This document shows positions 53,205 to 61,606 of a DNA stretch of 64,000 bases, piece by piece; positions within the stretch are counted from its first letter, which is position 1, and each line of letters opens with the position of its first letter. Below the pieces are notes generated by a model that had not been told where the DNA came from, did not search any database, and saw only the letters and a program-made list of their open reading frames with translations. A program made the position numbers and the translations under genes. Location of the stretch: positions 1 to 64,000 of the forward strand of contig PLCS01000010.1 in NCBI GenBank assembly GCA_003134855.1. Direction: 5' to 3'. Source of the stretch: Acidobacteriaceae bacterium (GTDB lineage Bacteria > Acidobacteriota > Terriglobia > Terriglobales > Acidobacteriaceae).

Positions 53205-54332
53205 ATGGTGAAATTTCATAACAAGATTGCACAGGTTGCATTCCCCGTAACTTTGTGCCTGCTTGCGGCCATAGGCTGCGTACAAAAAACTGTGGCGCAA
53301 GGATGCGTTGTCGCGCACTCGGTCGGTGCAGTTGGCGGCCCGGAGTCAGATGGCGGCTATCTGGCGCCCAGGCATTGGCAATTCACGCTCGATTACCGGC
53401 ACTTGTACTCCTTTCGCCATTTTGTTGGATCGGTGGCGCAGGAGTACCGGCAGCAAGGAAACTCAGAGGTCCGCAATCGCATCAACCTGATCGATGCTGG
53501 ACTCACCTACCAGATCACGCCGCGCTTCAGCGTGATTGGAATCGTGCCGGTGGAGTTTGCCAGCCGGCGCTACCTCATCGCCGCGCACAGCATCAATGGC
53601 GCGCCCGCAACCGATCTGATCGGCAATTGGGGCATCTCCGGAATGGGCGACATCAGTCTCATGGGGCAGGGATGGATTTGGGATCCAACAAAGAATCCGA
53701 AGCACAACATTCAGATCGGCTTCGGCTTTCAAGCGCCTTCCGGACGCGACAACATTCAGAACGATTTGGTGGAGATTCCAGGGCAGCCCGCGGTCAACGC
53801 AACGGCGGATTACTCGATTCAGCCGGGAATCGGAGTGTGGGCGATTCCTGTCAGTGTCGAGTCGTTTCAGGCGATCAACAGCGCGATGCAGGTGTACTTC
53901 AACGGCAGCTATCTGATCACGCCTTCAGAGGGCAACGGCGTGGCGAACAGCTCACCGCCGGGATTTCCCCTTCCTGCTTCGCAGAATGCATTTGTCTCGG
54001 CGGCTGACGAGTATCTGCTGCAGGCCGGCGTTGGCTATATGTTCGCCAAGGTGCATGGGCTGACGGTGACCGGCGGATTGCGCAAAGAGGGCGTGCCAGC
54101 GCACGATCTGATCGGCGGCAACCTGGGCTTTCGGCGGCCGGGCTATGCAATTTCTCTCGAGCCGGGAGTGATCTACTCGATGCACGGCGGGCATGATCTG
54201 ATTACCGCCAACATCGATCGCGCGGTCTTCCGCAACAGAATTGCCAGCGAACCGGATTTGGAGTTGGGGCAGCATGGCGATGCAGCCTTTGCCGACTGGC
54301 TTTGGCTGGCCAGCTTCCAGCACCGCTTCTAA
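53205..54332 (+). CDS. Putative outer-membrane beta-barrel protein
   Basis: A 375-residue exported protein. Signal peptide residues 1-32 (ends VAQGC), then alternating amphipathic strands rich in Tyr, Gly and Phe, ending in Phe (SFQHRF), a typical beta-barrel C-terminal signature. Features such as DYRHLYSFRHFVG and FGFQAPSGRDNIQN resemble transporter-like or MetA-pathway barrel proteins, but a family is not certain. Starts at ATG after AGGAGG. Confidence 0.65.
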   Translation: MVKFHNKIAQVAFPVTLCLLAAIGCVQKTVAQGCVVAHSVGAVGGPESDGGYLAPRHWQFTLDYRHLYSFRHFVGSVAQEYRQQGNSEVRNRINLIDAGLTYQITPRFSVIGIVPVEFASRRYLIAAHSINGAPATDLIGNWGISGMGDISLMGQGWIWDPTKNPKHNIQIGFGFQAPSGRDNIQNDLVEIPGQPAVNATADYSIQPGIGVWAIPVSVESFQAINSAMQVYFNGSYLITPSEGNGVANSSPPGFPLPASQNAFVSAADEYLLQAGVGYMFAKVHGLTVTGGLRKEGVPAHDLIGGNLGFRRPGYAISLEPGVIYSMHGGHDLITANIDRAVFRNRIASEPDLELGQHGDAAFADWLWLASFQHRF

Positions 54333-54359
54333 AGTAGTCTCGCTGAGAGTATAAAAAAT

Positions 54360-54382
54360 GGGTGCCCCACCCTCGCCGCGTT
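54360..54382 (+). repeat. GGGTGCCCCACCC repeat (second copy)
   Basis: Exact 23-base match to the copy at 39255-39277. Confidence 0.7.
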
Positions 54383-54403
54383 TTTGTTTTTGCGGTTAGG
54401 GGT

Positions 54404-54432
54404 CCCCAGCGAGCGATTGTTGCTCGCTGGGG
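54404..54432. terminator. Hairpin after the barrel-protein gene
   Basis: CCCCAGCGAGC pairs with GCTCGCTGGGG around a 7-base loop, 72 bases after the gene end. Probably transcription termination. Confidence 0.6.
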
Positions 54433-54501
54433 TGATCTAGGGTGGGATACATCCACCTTCCCTATGCAAGCCTGACTTTTTGAACATTGCAAGGAGCAAC
54501 G

Positions 54502-55038
54502 ATGCGTCGAAGTATCTTCTGTTTGATTACCGTAATGATGCTGAGCATCGCTCTAACAGGAGAGAGCGCGGAGAAGCCTGCCGCGCTCACGCTCAAGGAC
54601 ATGCAGGGTAAGAAGGCAACGCTGCGAGATTTGCGCGGGAAGATTGTGGTGCTCAATTTCTGGGCCACGTGGTGCGGCCCGTGCAACACCGAGATGCCGA
54701 TTCTGGTGAGCGCCGCAAATTCTTATGACGCGCAGCGCGTTACGTTTGTGGGAGCATCCGTCGATGCGTCCGAGACGCAGAACAAGATTGCGGAGTATGT
54801 GCGCAAGCTGCGGATCGCCTATCCGATCTGGGTGGGTGCGACCGACGATGAGATGAAGCGATTGCAGTTGGGCAACTCAGTGCCCTGCACGGCATTCCTC
54901 GATGCGAATGGAATTGTGCGCGCGCGCATCCTCGGCCAGATGAGGCCGGGAGAGATTCAGGAGCGTGTCGATTGGCTTTTACACGATCGTCAGGGCAGCG
55001 CTCCACCCGCGGTGGTCACGCACCTCGACGAAAAGTAA
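54502..55038 (+). CDS. TlpA-like thioredoxin-fold protein
   Basis: A 178-residue exported protein with a signal peptide and a thioredoxin fold containing the WCGPC active site (LNFWATWCGPCNTEMPIL). It starts at ATG 54502 with AAGGAGC upstream. TlpA/ResA-type proteins reduce or isomerise disulfides in the periplasm, for example during cytochrome maturation. Late motifs VPCTAFLDANG (cis-Pro region) agree. Confidence 0.88.
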   Translation: MRRSIFCLITVMMLSIALTGESAEKPAALTLKDMQGKKATLRDLRGKIVVLNFWATWCGPCNTEMPILVSAANSYDAQRVTFVGASVDASETQNKIAEYVRKLRIAYPIWVGATDDEMKRLQLGNSVPCTAFLDANGIVRARILGQMRPGEIQERVDWLLHDRQGSAPPAVVTHLDEK

Positions 55039-55213
55039 TGGCCTTATTGGGGCGCGGGCAGATTCACCCTGAGTTCACCGGCTGTCACAGCAAACTCTGA
55101 GACGTTGCGACCGTGCTTCAAAGGGATCTGGAAACAAAAGGTGACAGACTGATTCTCTCTTTTGTATAGTGACCCCATCGGCTCCCCAATACTCACGCCG
55201 AGGAGGTTCCCCC

Positions 55214-55963
55214 ATGCCAGACAAGCAAAGCGGCATCAATGCGATTCTTGCCACAACCCAGAGTCTGTTTACCGTCCTGCGGGATGTGTTTCTCGTGATT
55301 TTGTTCGTCTTCCTGCTCTGCTTTCCAACCCAGTTGAACTCCACGCTGAGCAAAGCAGGAATTTCTCAACTCAATGGCGGCATCTTCACATGGCAGAAGC
55401 AGGCGCAGCAGGCTTCTACGCAGAGCACCGACGCCGCCCAGTCAAACTCATCGGCCTCCGATGCGCTGGAGGAGATCAAATCCACACTTGATGACATTGC
55501 CAGCCAGAGCGCCGATCCAAATATCAAGAAGCAGGCGAGCGACGCCGCCAACCAGGCGACTAGCTCCATTGCTTCTCTCGACAACGCAAACAGCTCCCTG
55601 GCCCACTCGGTGCTGACTCTTCAATCAGCAGCCCAGGGCACGCAATCCGGTGAGCAGGCGCCACCCGCGAATGGCTGGGTTCTTCTGGGCAACGCCGATC
55701 CCACCCACCGGAGCTGGACGCACTCTACAACGCCGAAGATAGCCAATGCATCGCCTGCCGTGACCGTTGGCCAGACCGTCACCTTTGCCGATAATGTCTT
55801 TTTGCGCGCCGATGTGGCACAGAATCAAAAACCCATCCAGGCCTCAATTTTAGGAGCCGCCCGCACCGGCAGCACAGCCGTGATCACGGATGTTCACTAT
55901 CTTCCCAACAAAAAGGGAAACGCCCGCGTCTGGGTCAAAGTCAAAATGAATAGCAATCAGTAA
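55214..55963 (+). CDS. Single-pass membrane protein with coiled-coil, unknown function
   Basis: A 249-residue protein from ATG 55214 (GAGG site). One transmembrane helix (about residues 22-40) is followed by a Ser/Ala/Gln-rich coiled-coil (about 60-140). A small C-terminal beta domain (about 150-249), with TVGQTVTFADNVFLR and VWVKVKM, resembles an SH3-like fold. It may link a membrane to a surface structure; not recognised. Confidence 0.65.
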   Translation: MPDKQSGINAILATTQSLFTVLRDVFLVILFVFLLCFPTQLNSTLSKAGISQLNGGIFTWQKQAQQASTQSTDAAQSNSSASDALEEIKSTLDDIASQSADPNIKKQASDAANQATSSIASLDNANSSLAHSVLTLQSAAQGTQSGEQAPPANGWVLLGNADPTHRSWTHSTTPKIANASPAVTVGQTVTFADNVFLRADVAQNQKPIQASILGAARTGSTAVITDVHYLPNKKGNARVWVKVKMNSNQ

Positions 55964-56027
55964 GAGAGGTCCGAAGTCGCTCACAACGTATTGCGGGCAT
56001 ACAAGTGGCAGACATAGGATGTTAACC

Positions 56028-56762
56028 ATGAAAACACTGGCTGGATTGATTACAATTGCGTCGCTCTTGTTTGTCTGCGCTGCTCTGCCAGCTCGCAGCC
56101 AGCAATGTCCTAAAGAGGACCCGAACGGTCCCGGCCAGCCATCAGAGGCAAGAAAGCTTGAGGGCCAGCTCATCTATCACGATGGGATTCGCAAATGGTT
56201 TGAGCTGAAGCTGGATCGGCCCGAGTGTGGGCAGGAATCCGTAGAATTGGTGCAGGGAGACGGTGCATTTGCTCCGGGGTATCCAGTGATATTAGAGATA
56301 TTACGAGGTTGCCGCGTTCGCTCAAAAGGAGTTCTTGACCTGCCTCACACGGGTTATTACTCCCTGGGTCTCTATCAGGCCGTGGATGAGATCGAACCGA
56401 CGAGCGAACGTAAGAAGAAGCCTCCGATCCCAGACTATTTGAAAGCAAAGCCCGACAAGTCGATCCGCAGCTATCGCGTTGAAATGATGGTTGATTACGA
56501 GCCCGGCGATCACCCGATCCAGTTTCGCGTCACGAGTGGTGGAAAGGAATTGCATCCTTGGCAAGCTTATGCAAATTATTCGCTGACCGGGGGATTTGTC
56601 CTCTGGGGGGAATGCGCGGATGGCTTTGCCGTGGACAAGGCCTTCGGAACACCGGAGGCAAAGCCACAAGTCATTGATAACGCCCTATTTGATCCAGAAA
56701 GCGCGGCAGCCGCAGGCAAGAAGAAGCTACATTTGGGCTATACATGTATAAGCGTCCCGTAG
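56028..56762 (+). CDS. Exported protein, unknown function
   Basis: A 244-residue protein with a signal peptide (cleavage near ARSQ). The N-terminal domain starts EGQLIYHDGIRKWFELKLDRPECGQ, followed by a second beta-rich domain. Several Cys positions suggest disulfides in the periplasm. No family recognised. It is convergent with lon. Confidence 0.65.
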   Translation: MKTLAGLITIASLLFVCAALPARSQQCPKEDPNGPGQPSEARKLEGQLIYHDGIRKWFELKLDRPECGQESVELVQGDGAFAPGYPVILEILRGCRVRSKGVLDLPHTGYYSLGLYQAVDEIEPTSERKKKPPIPDYLKAKPDKSIRSYRVEMMVDYEPGDHPIQFRVTSGGKELHPWQAYANYSLTGGFVLWGECADGFAVDKAFGTPEAKPQVIDNALFDPESAAAAGKKKLHLGYTCISVP

Positions 56763-56777
56763 CAGGCGCGGAATCAA

Positions 56778-59177
56778 TTATTGTGCCTGCACGCCTGTTC
56801 CTAACTCCGGCGGCGGGACGGCGGTCAGCACTTCGACCCCGGCGGGCAGCGCCGCGGGCAGCGGGCCTTCCAGCGCCAGCTTGAGTACCTCGTCCATCTG
56901 ATCGACGAAGTGGAGCTTCATCGAATTCTTGATGTTGTCGGGCAACTCGGCGATGTCCTTCTCGTTGGCGCGGGGCAGGATGACCTCGAAAATTCCGGCG
57001 CGCAAGGCGGCGAGCAGCTTCTCCTTCAATCCGCCGATGGCCAGCACCTTGCCGCGTAGCGTGATCTCGCCGGTCATCGCGATATCGCGCCGCACCGGAA
57101 TCTTGGCCAGCGCGCTGGCCAGAGCGGTGGCCATTGTGATGCCGGCCGAGGGTCCGTCCTTGGGAATCGCGCCTTCAGGCACGTGCAGGTGCAGGTCCAC
57201 GTTGCGATAGAACTCGCGGCTGAGGCCGAGGGCCTGCGCGCGCCCGCGAATGTAGCTGAGCGCGGCCTGCGCCGACTCCTGCATCACATCGCCGAGCTGG
57301 CCAGTAATAGTCATTTTTCCCTTGCCGTCGAGCACCTGTACTTCTGTCGTGAGAATGCTGCCGCCGACCTCGGTCCAGGCCAGGCCGGTGACCAGTCCGA
57401 CTTCGCTCTTCTCATGCACCTCGGAGTCGCGGAACTTGGCCACGCCGAGAAACTCGTGAATGTTCGCCGCGGTGAGTTCTTCCTTGTGCTTGCTGCCGCC
57501 CTTGACCACGCGGCGCGCCACCTTGCGGCAGACGTTGCCGATCTCGCGCTCCAGGTTGCGCACGCCGGCCTCGCGCGTATAGTTGCGGATGATCTCGGTA
57601 ATCGCGTCGTCCTTGAAGATGATGTTCTTCTCGCTCAACCCGGTCTGCGTGCGCTGCTTCTTGACCAAATACTGGCGGGCGATTTCCAGCTTCTCCTGCT
57701 CGGTGTAGCCTTGCAGGCGCAGCACCTCCATGCGGTCTTGCAGCGCGGCCGGAACGGTGTGCAGCACGTTGGCCGTGGCGACAAAGAGCACCTGCGAGAG
57801 ATCGTAATCCACATCGAGATAGTGGTCCTGGAAGGTGGTGTTCTGCTCCGGGTCGAGCACTTCGAGTAGCGCCGAGGCAGGATCTCCGCGAAAGTCGGAA
57901 GCCATCTTGTCCACTTCGTCGAGCAGGAAGACGGGGTTCTTGGTTCCGGCCCGCTTCATGTGCTGAATGATCTGTCCGGGCAGCGCGCCAATGTAGGTGC
58001 GGCGATGGCCGCGAATCTCCGCCTCGTCGCGGATGCCGCCCAGCGAGAGGCGCACAAACTTGCGGCCGGTGGCCTTGGCGATGGACATTCCCAGCGAAGT
58101 TTTGCCCACGCCCGGAGGCCCGGCGAAGCAGAGGATCGAACCCTTGGGATTTTTTACCAACTGACGAACGGCGAGAAATTCAAGAATGCGCTCTTTGATT
58201 TTTTCCAGCCCATAGTGGTCTGTATTGAGAACTTTTTCGGCATAGTCGATGGAGCGGGTTTCCTTGGAGCGCTTCTTCCACGGCACGGCCAGCAGCCAGT
58301 CAATGTAATTGCGGCTGACGGTGGATTCGGCCGACATGGGCGGCATCGCTTCCAGCTTCTTGAGTTCCTGGATGGCTTTGTCGAGCACTTCCTTGGGCAT
58401 TCCGGCGGTTTCGATCTTTTTGCGCAGCTCGTCGAACTCGCTCTTCTCGCCGCGGCCCAGCTCCTTTTGAATAGCCTTGATTTTTTCGTTCAGGTAATAC
58501 TCTTTTTGCGCGCGCTCCATCTGCCGCTTGACGCGCGATTGAATGTTGCGGTCGAGGTCAAGCTTTTCGATCTCGATGTCGAGCACGTCGGCGATGCGCG
58601 CCAGGCGGACTGCGGGATCGAAGAGCGCCAGCAGATCCTGCTTCTCTTCAATGCCCAGTTGCAGGTTGGCGGCGATGGTGTCGCTCAGCTTTGCCGGCTC
58701 GTCCATGCGCACGCTGGCGATAATGGTCTCGTAGTTGAGCGACTGCTGGAGCTTGACGTACTGCTCGAAGAGCGTAGTGACGCGCTGCATCAACTGCTCG
58801 ACGGCGGGGGTCATTTCGAATTGCGCTTTGCCCACGCGCACCGTGGCCACGAAGAAGCCGTCGCCGTCGTTGACCTCGACGGACCTGGCGCGCTCAATGC
58901 CCTCGACCAGAACTTTGATGTTGCCGTCGGGCATCTTGACGCTCTGCACGATATTGCAGATCGACCCGACCTGATAAATTTCCTTGGCCTTGGGCTCGTC
59001 CACCGCGGCGTCGTGCTGGGTGGCGAGGAAGATCTTGCGGTCGCCCAGCAGCGCCTCTTCCAGTGCGCGCACGCTCGATTCGCGGCCCACCACGAAGGGC
59101 GTCATCATATAGGGGAAGATCACCATGTCCCGAATGGGCATCATGGGCAGCTTGCGGGACTCGGTTTTTACGGTCAT
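56778..59177 (-). CDS. lon: ATP-dependent protease Lon
   Basis: A 799-residue Lon protease from ATG 59175-59177, chosen because [15 protein letters not shown] is the normal start of the LON N-domain. Order: LON substrate domain, AAA+ ATPase with [11 protein letters not shown], and the proteolytic domain with the Ser-Lys dyad ([28 protein letters not shown]). It degrades damaged and regulatory proteins in the cytoplasm. Full length. Confidence 0.97.
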   Translation of the reverse strand: MTVKTESRKLPMMPIRDMVIFPYMMTPFVVGRESSVRALEEALLGDRKIFLATQHDAAVDEPKAKEIYQVGSICNIVQSVKMPDGNIKVLVEGIERARSVEVNDGDGFFVATVRVGKAQFEMTPAVEQLMQRVTTLFEQYVKLQQSLNYETIIASVRMDEPAKLSDTIAANLQLGIEEKQDLLALFDPAVRLARIADVLDIEIEKLDLDRNIQSRVKRQMERAQKEYYLNEKIKAIQKELGRGEKSEFDELRKKIETAGMPKEVLDKAIQELKKLEAMPPMSAESTVSRNYIDWLLAVPWKKRSKETRSIDYAEKVLNTDHYGLEKIKERILEFLAVRQLVKNPKGSILCFAGPPGVGKTSLGMSIAKATGRKFVRLSLGGIRDEAEIRGHRRTYIGALPGQIIQHMKRAGTKNPVFLLDEVDKMASDFRGDPASALLEVLDPEQNTTFQDHYLDVDYDLSQVLFVATANVLHTVPAALQDRMEVLRLQGYTEQEKLEIARQYLVKKQRTQTGLSEKNIIFKDDAITEIIRNYTREAGVRNLEREIGNVCRKVARRVVKGGSKHKEELTAANIHEFLGVAKFRDSEVHEKSEVGLVTGLAWTEVGGSILTTEVQVLDGKGKMTITGQLGDVMQESAQAALSYIRGRAQALGLSREFYRNVDLHLHVPEGAIPKDGPSAGITMATALASALAKIPVRRDIAMTGEITLRGKVLAIGGLKEKLLAALRAGIFEVILPRANEKDIAELPDNIKNSMKLHFVDQMDEVLKLALEGPLPAALPAGVEVLTAVPPPELGTGVQAQ

Positions 59178-59404
59178 TGGCCCACCATAACAGTTGGATG
59201 CGCGCGAACGGCTCCCGATGCACAAACGGCGAAACGGGGCCTGTTGGGATTGTACAGCGGAATGGGTTTTGTACGGAACGTAAAGTGAATCGATCCGGCC
59301 TCTTCCCTGCATGAGTTGTTACTAATTTTTACCGCGTCGGCAGGGAAAGCATGACGCGCCCGATTGCTGGCGTTATGATGCATGGAGAGAAAGGGGAGTG
59401 CGGA

Positions 59405-60784
59405 ATGAACCTAGCGATGCGAATTGCAATCGTCGGCATGAGCGCCTGGGCGGCGGCGAGCGGGATGGCGCAGTCAGCCGGGCCGGCTCAGCCGGCCGTA
59501 CAGACAGCGATGCTCCAGAATCTACAGGTCAAGGAAGTCAACCTGGCGGAGATCGACACTTCGCACGTGAAGCTGGCCGTGGACCTCAATCTGACCGCCG
59601 CGCAGTCGGTGACCTTGGAGAGCTTCCGGCTTTGCTCGTTGCATCTGAATGGGATGCCGGTCTTCGCCGCGCCTTTGAACCAGGAGATCGTACTCAAGAA
59701 GGGCGTGGCGACCGCCCTGCCTCCGCTTTACATCACGGTTCTGTTTCGCGATCTGCGCACCGTCGAACCGCTGCGCCGGATGATCGAAAAGCAGAGCGTG
59801 CGGATCGAGGGCGAGATGGTGGCGGACGTGCGCCTCACCATGGTCGAGAAGCTGGCGCTGCACACGCAGCATCCCAGCGTGGAGATATCTCTTGGCCAGG
59901 ATGTTCCTGTGCAACTTAGCGTCTCGGATTTCCAACGCAGTCTGGCGCTGACCGCCCTCGGGTACATCGATATTGGCTTGCAGGCCTCCTCCGCGGCGGG
60001 CCAGTTCATGCCCGGCACGCGGCCGCAGTGGATTCGCGACCTGGAGACCAATGCCCAGGCGAATCTCTTTGCGGTGGAATCGAGTTACGCTCTTGCGCAA
60101 AAAGATGCCAGTTTTCCGGTGGTTTCCGTGGCGTTGGGCTTTCGCGCCGGCTCGGGCGCAGTGGTGACCACGGCCGAGGCGGAGGCGCCGTGGAAGTACG
60201 ATGCGGAGTTTCTGGGCACGGTGCAATCGGGAGCGGCCAAACTGGAGAAGAATAGCCAGGAGATTCTGCTTCGGCCCGTGGGGCTGGGCGACCCGCTGCG
60301 GCTCAGCGCAAAGGACTTCACCGTGGATTTGCGCGGCACGCCCGAGGAGGACAAGCTGATCGCGGTGGCGGGCGGCGGGCACGGCAAGATTCAGGTTTTG
60401 CGGCGCGCGTCGCCCACCTCGCTGGCGGTTCTGACGCTGCAACCTCAGCCCGCGGCTGCGCCGGGAGTGGTGAGCGCCGCCGCGGGACTGGCCTCGGCTA
60501 CGGCGGCCGTGGTGGCGCAAGACGCCTGGGATCAGATCGTTGTCTTCCGCCTGCGGGAGGATGCGGTAACCAAAAAGCCTTCGGTGGAGACGCTGCAGAT
60601 GAAGGCGCGCCGCGAGGGCAAGGGCATCCACCTGAGCGAACCGGTGGATGCGGCGGTCTTCGGTTCGCCGATTGTGACGCCTGATGGGGTGATCGGGCTG
60701 GTGCAAGATGAACAAACGGGGGCATTTCTGCCCGATGATCTGCTGGCTCCAGCGGCTGCTCCTGTGCCCTCACCCGCTCATTAG
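59405..60784 (+). CDS. Exported LEA14/WHy-like domain protein
   Basis: A 459-residue exported protein from ATG 59405 (GGAG site). It has a signal peptide, then a LEA14/WHy-like fold (LQVKEVNLAEIDTSHVKLAVDLNL and SLHLNGMPVF), seen in stress and desiccation proteins. The rest is unrecognised and Ala/Gly-rich, with a late AVFGSPIVTPDGVIGLVQDEQTG region resembling a trypsin-like or PDZ end. Followed by a palindromic repeat. Function unknown. Confidence 0.65.
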   Translation: MNLAMRIAIVGMSAWAAASGMAQSAGPAQPAVQTAMLQNLQVKEVNLAEIDTSHVKLAVDLNLTAAQSVTLESFRLCSLHLNGMPVFAAPLNQEIVLKKGVATALPPLYITVLFRDLRTVEPLRRMIEKQSVRIEGEMVADVRLTMVEKLALHTQHPSVEISLGQDVPVQLSVSDFQRSLALTALGYIDIGLQASSAAGQFMPGTRPQWIRDLETNAQANLFAVESSYALAQKDASFPVVSVALGFRAGSGAVVTTAEAEAPWKYDAEFLGTVQSGAAKLEKNSQEILLRPVGLGDPLRLSAKDFTVDLRGTPEEDKLIAVAGGGHGKIQVLRRASPTSLAVLTLQPQPAAAPGVVSAAAGLASATAAVVAQDAWDQIVVFRLREDAVTKKPSVETLQMKARREGKGIHLSEPVDAAVFGSPIVTPDGVIGLVQDEQTGAFLPDDLLAPAAAPVPSPAH

Positions 60785-60793
60785 CGTTGGTTT

Positions 60794-60819
60794 CCCAGGT
60801 CTCAAAATCGAGACCTGGG
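60794..60819. repeat. GAGACCTGGG palindromic repeat (second copy)
   Basis: CCCAGGTCTC-AAAATC-GAGACCTGGG, identical over all 26 bases to the copy at 37575-37600. It lies between convergent genes and may terminate both. Confidence 0.75.
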
Positions 60820-60850
60820 GCACCCGGCGTTATTGTTCGTTCAGGAGCAG

Positions 60851-61528
60851 CTAGAGCTGGTCGAAGATTTCGCGGAACTCCCATGCGCCTTGTTTGCCGG
60901 CCAGCCACTCGGCTGCGCGCACCGCGCCCTCGGCCAGACAGCGGCGGCTCTGGATTTCGTGGCGTAGTTCGAGTGTATCGTTTGCGCCAACCGCAGTCAC
61001 AATGTGTTCACCCATGGCGTCGCCAACGCGATGAGAGACGATCTCGACCTTCGCTCCGGGCTGCGCGGCCTCGATAATCTGGCGCAGCGTGATGGCCGTG
61101 CCGCTCGGAGCGTCGAGCTTGGTGACGTGGTGCGTCTCGGCGATGGAGAAGGTATAGCCGTCCAGCTTCGCAAGGTCGGCGGTGAGGCGAAAGAGCTTTT
61201 GCACGCCGATGGAAAAATTGGTTCCGAAAAGCAGCGCGCCGCCGCGCTCATGGGCGAGCGTCTTCATCGCGTCCAGGTGCGCGTACCAGCCGGTGGTGCC
61301 GACAACGATGCGCCCGCCGCGGTCCAGCACAGCGATCATGTTTTGAACGGCGGCTTCGGGAGCGGTGAAGTCGATGACCGCGTCGATGCCGGCCAGAGAA
61401 GCGGCAGTGAGAGCGGAGGCGCTCTGGTTCTCGTTGATGTCGAGGGCGGTAATGGTGTGGCCACGCTCGCGGGCTATCTCAGCGACCAGGCTGCCGGTTT
61501 TTCCCTTGCCTAAAACTAGAAATTGCAT
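60851..61528 (-). CDS. dapB: 4-hydroxy-tetrahydrodipicolinate reductase
   Basis: A 225-residue DapB, a step in lysine and diaminopimelate synthesis. It has GKGKTGSLVAEIA (NAD(P)-binding start), VIDFTAPEA, GTTGW, the catalytic ETHHVTKLDAPSGTA motif, and a C-terminal substrate region. It is shorter than the usual 250-270 residues but has all key motifs. Monocistronic here. Confidence 0.93.
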   Translation of the reverse strand: MQFLVLGKGKTGSLVAEIARERGHTITALDINENQSASALTAASLAGIDAVIDFTAPEAAVQNMIAVLDRGGRIVVGTTGWYAHLDAMKTLAHERGGALLFGTNFSIGVQKLFRLTADLAKLDGYTFSIAETHHVTKLDAPSGTAITLRQIIEAAQPGAKVEIVSHRVGDAMGEHIVTAVGANDTLELRHEIQSRRCLAEGAVRAAEWLAGKQGAWEFREIFDQL

Positions 61529-61606
61529 GACGGCCTCACGGTTACTTTGACGGATAGATTCATTTTATCTGGTTTGCATTGCCGCGGCGTTATCCTGAAG
61601 TTGCCC

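Noticed and set aside
57960..59288. Rightward open frame of 442 codons opposite lon
   Set aside because: Antisense shadow of a fully conserved Lon protease.
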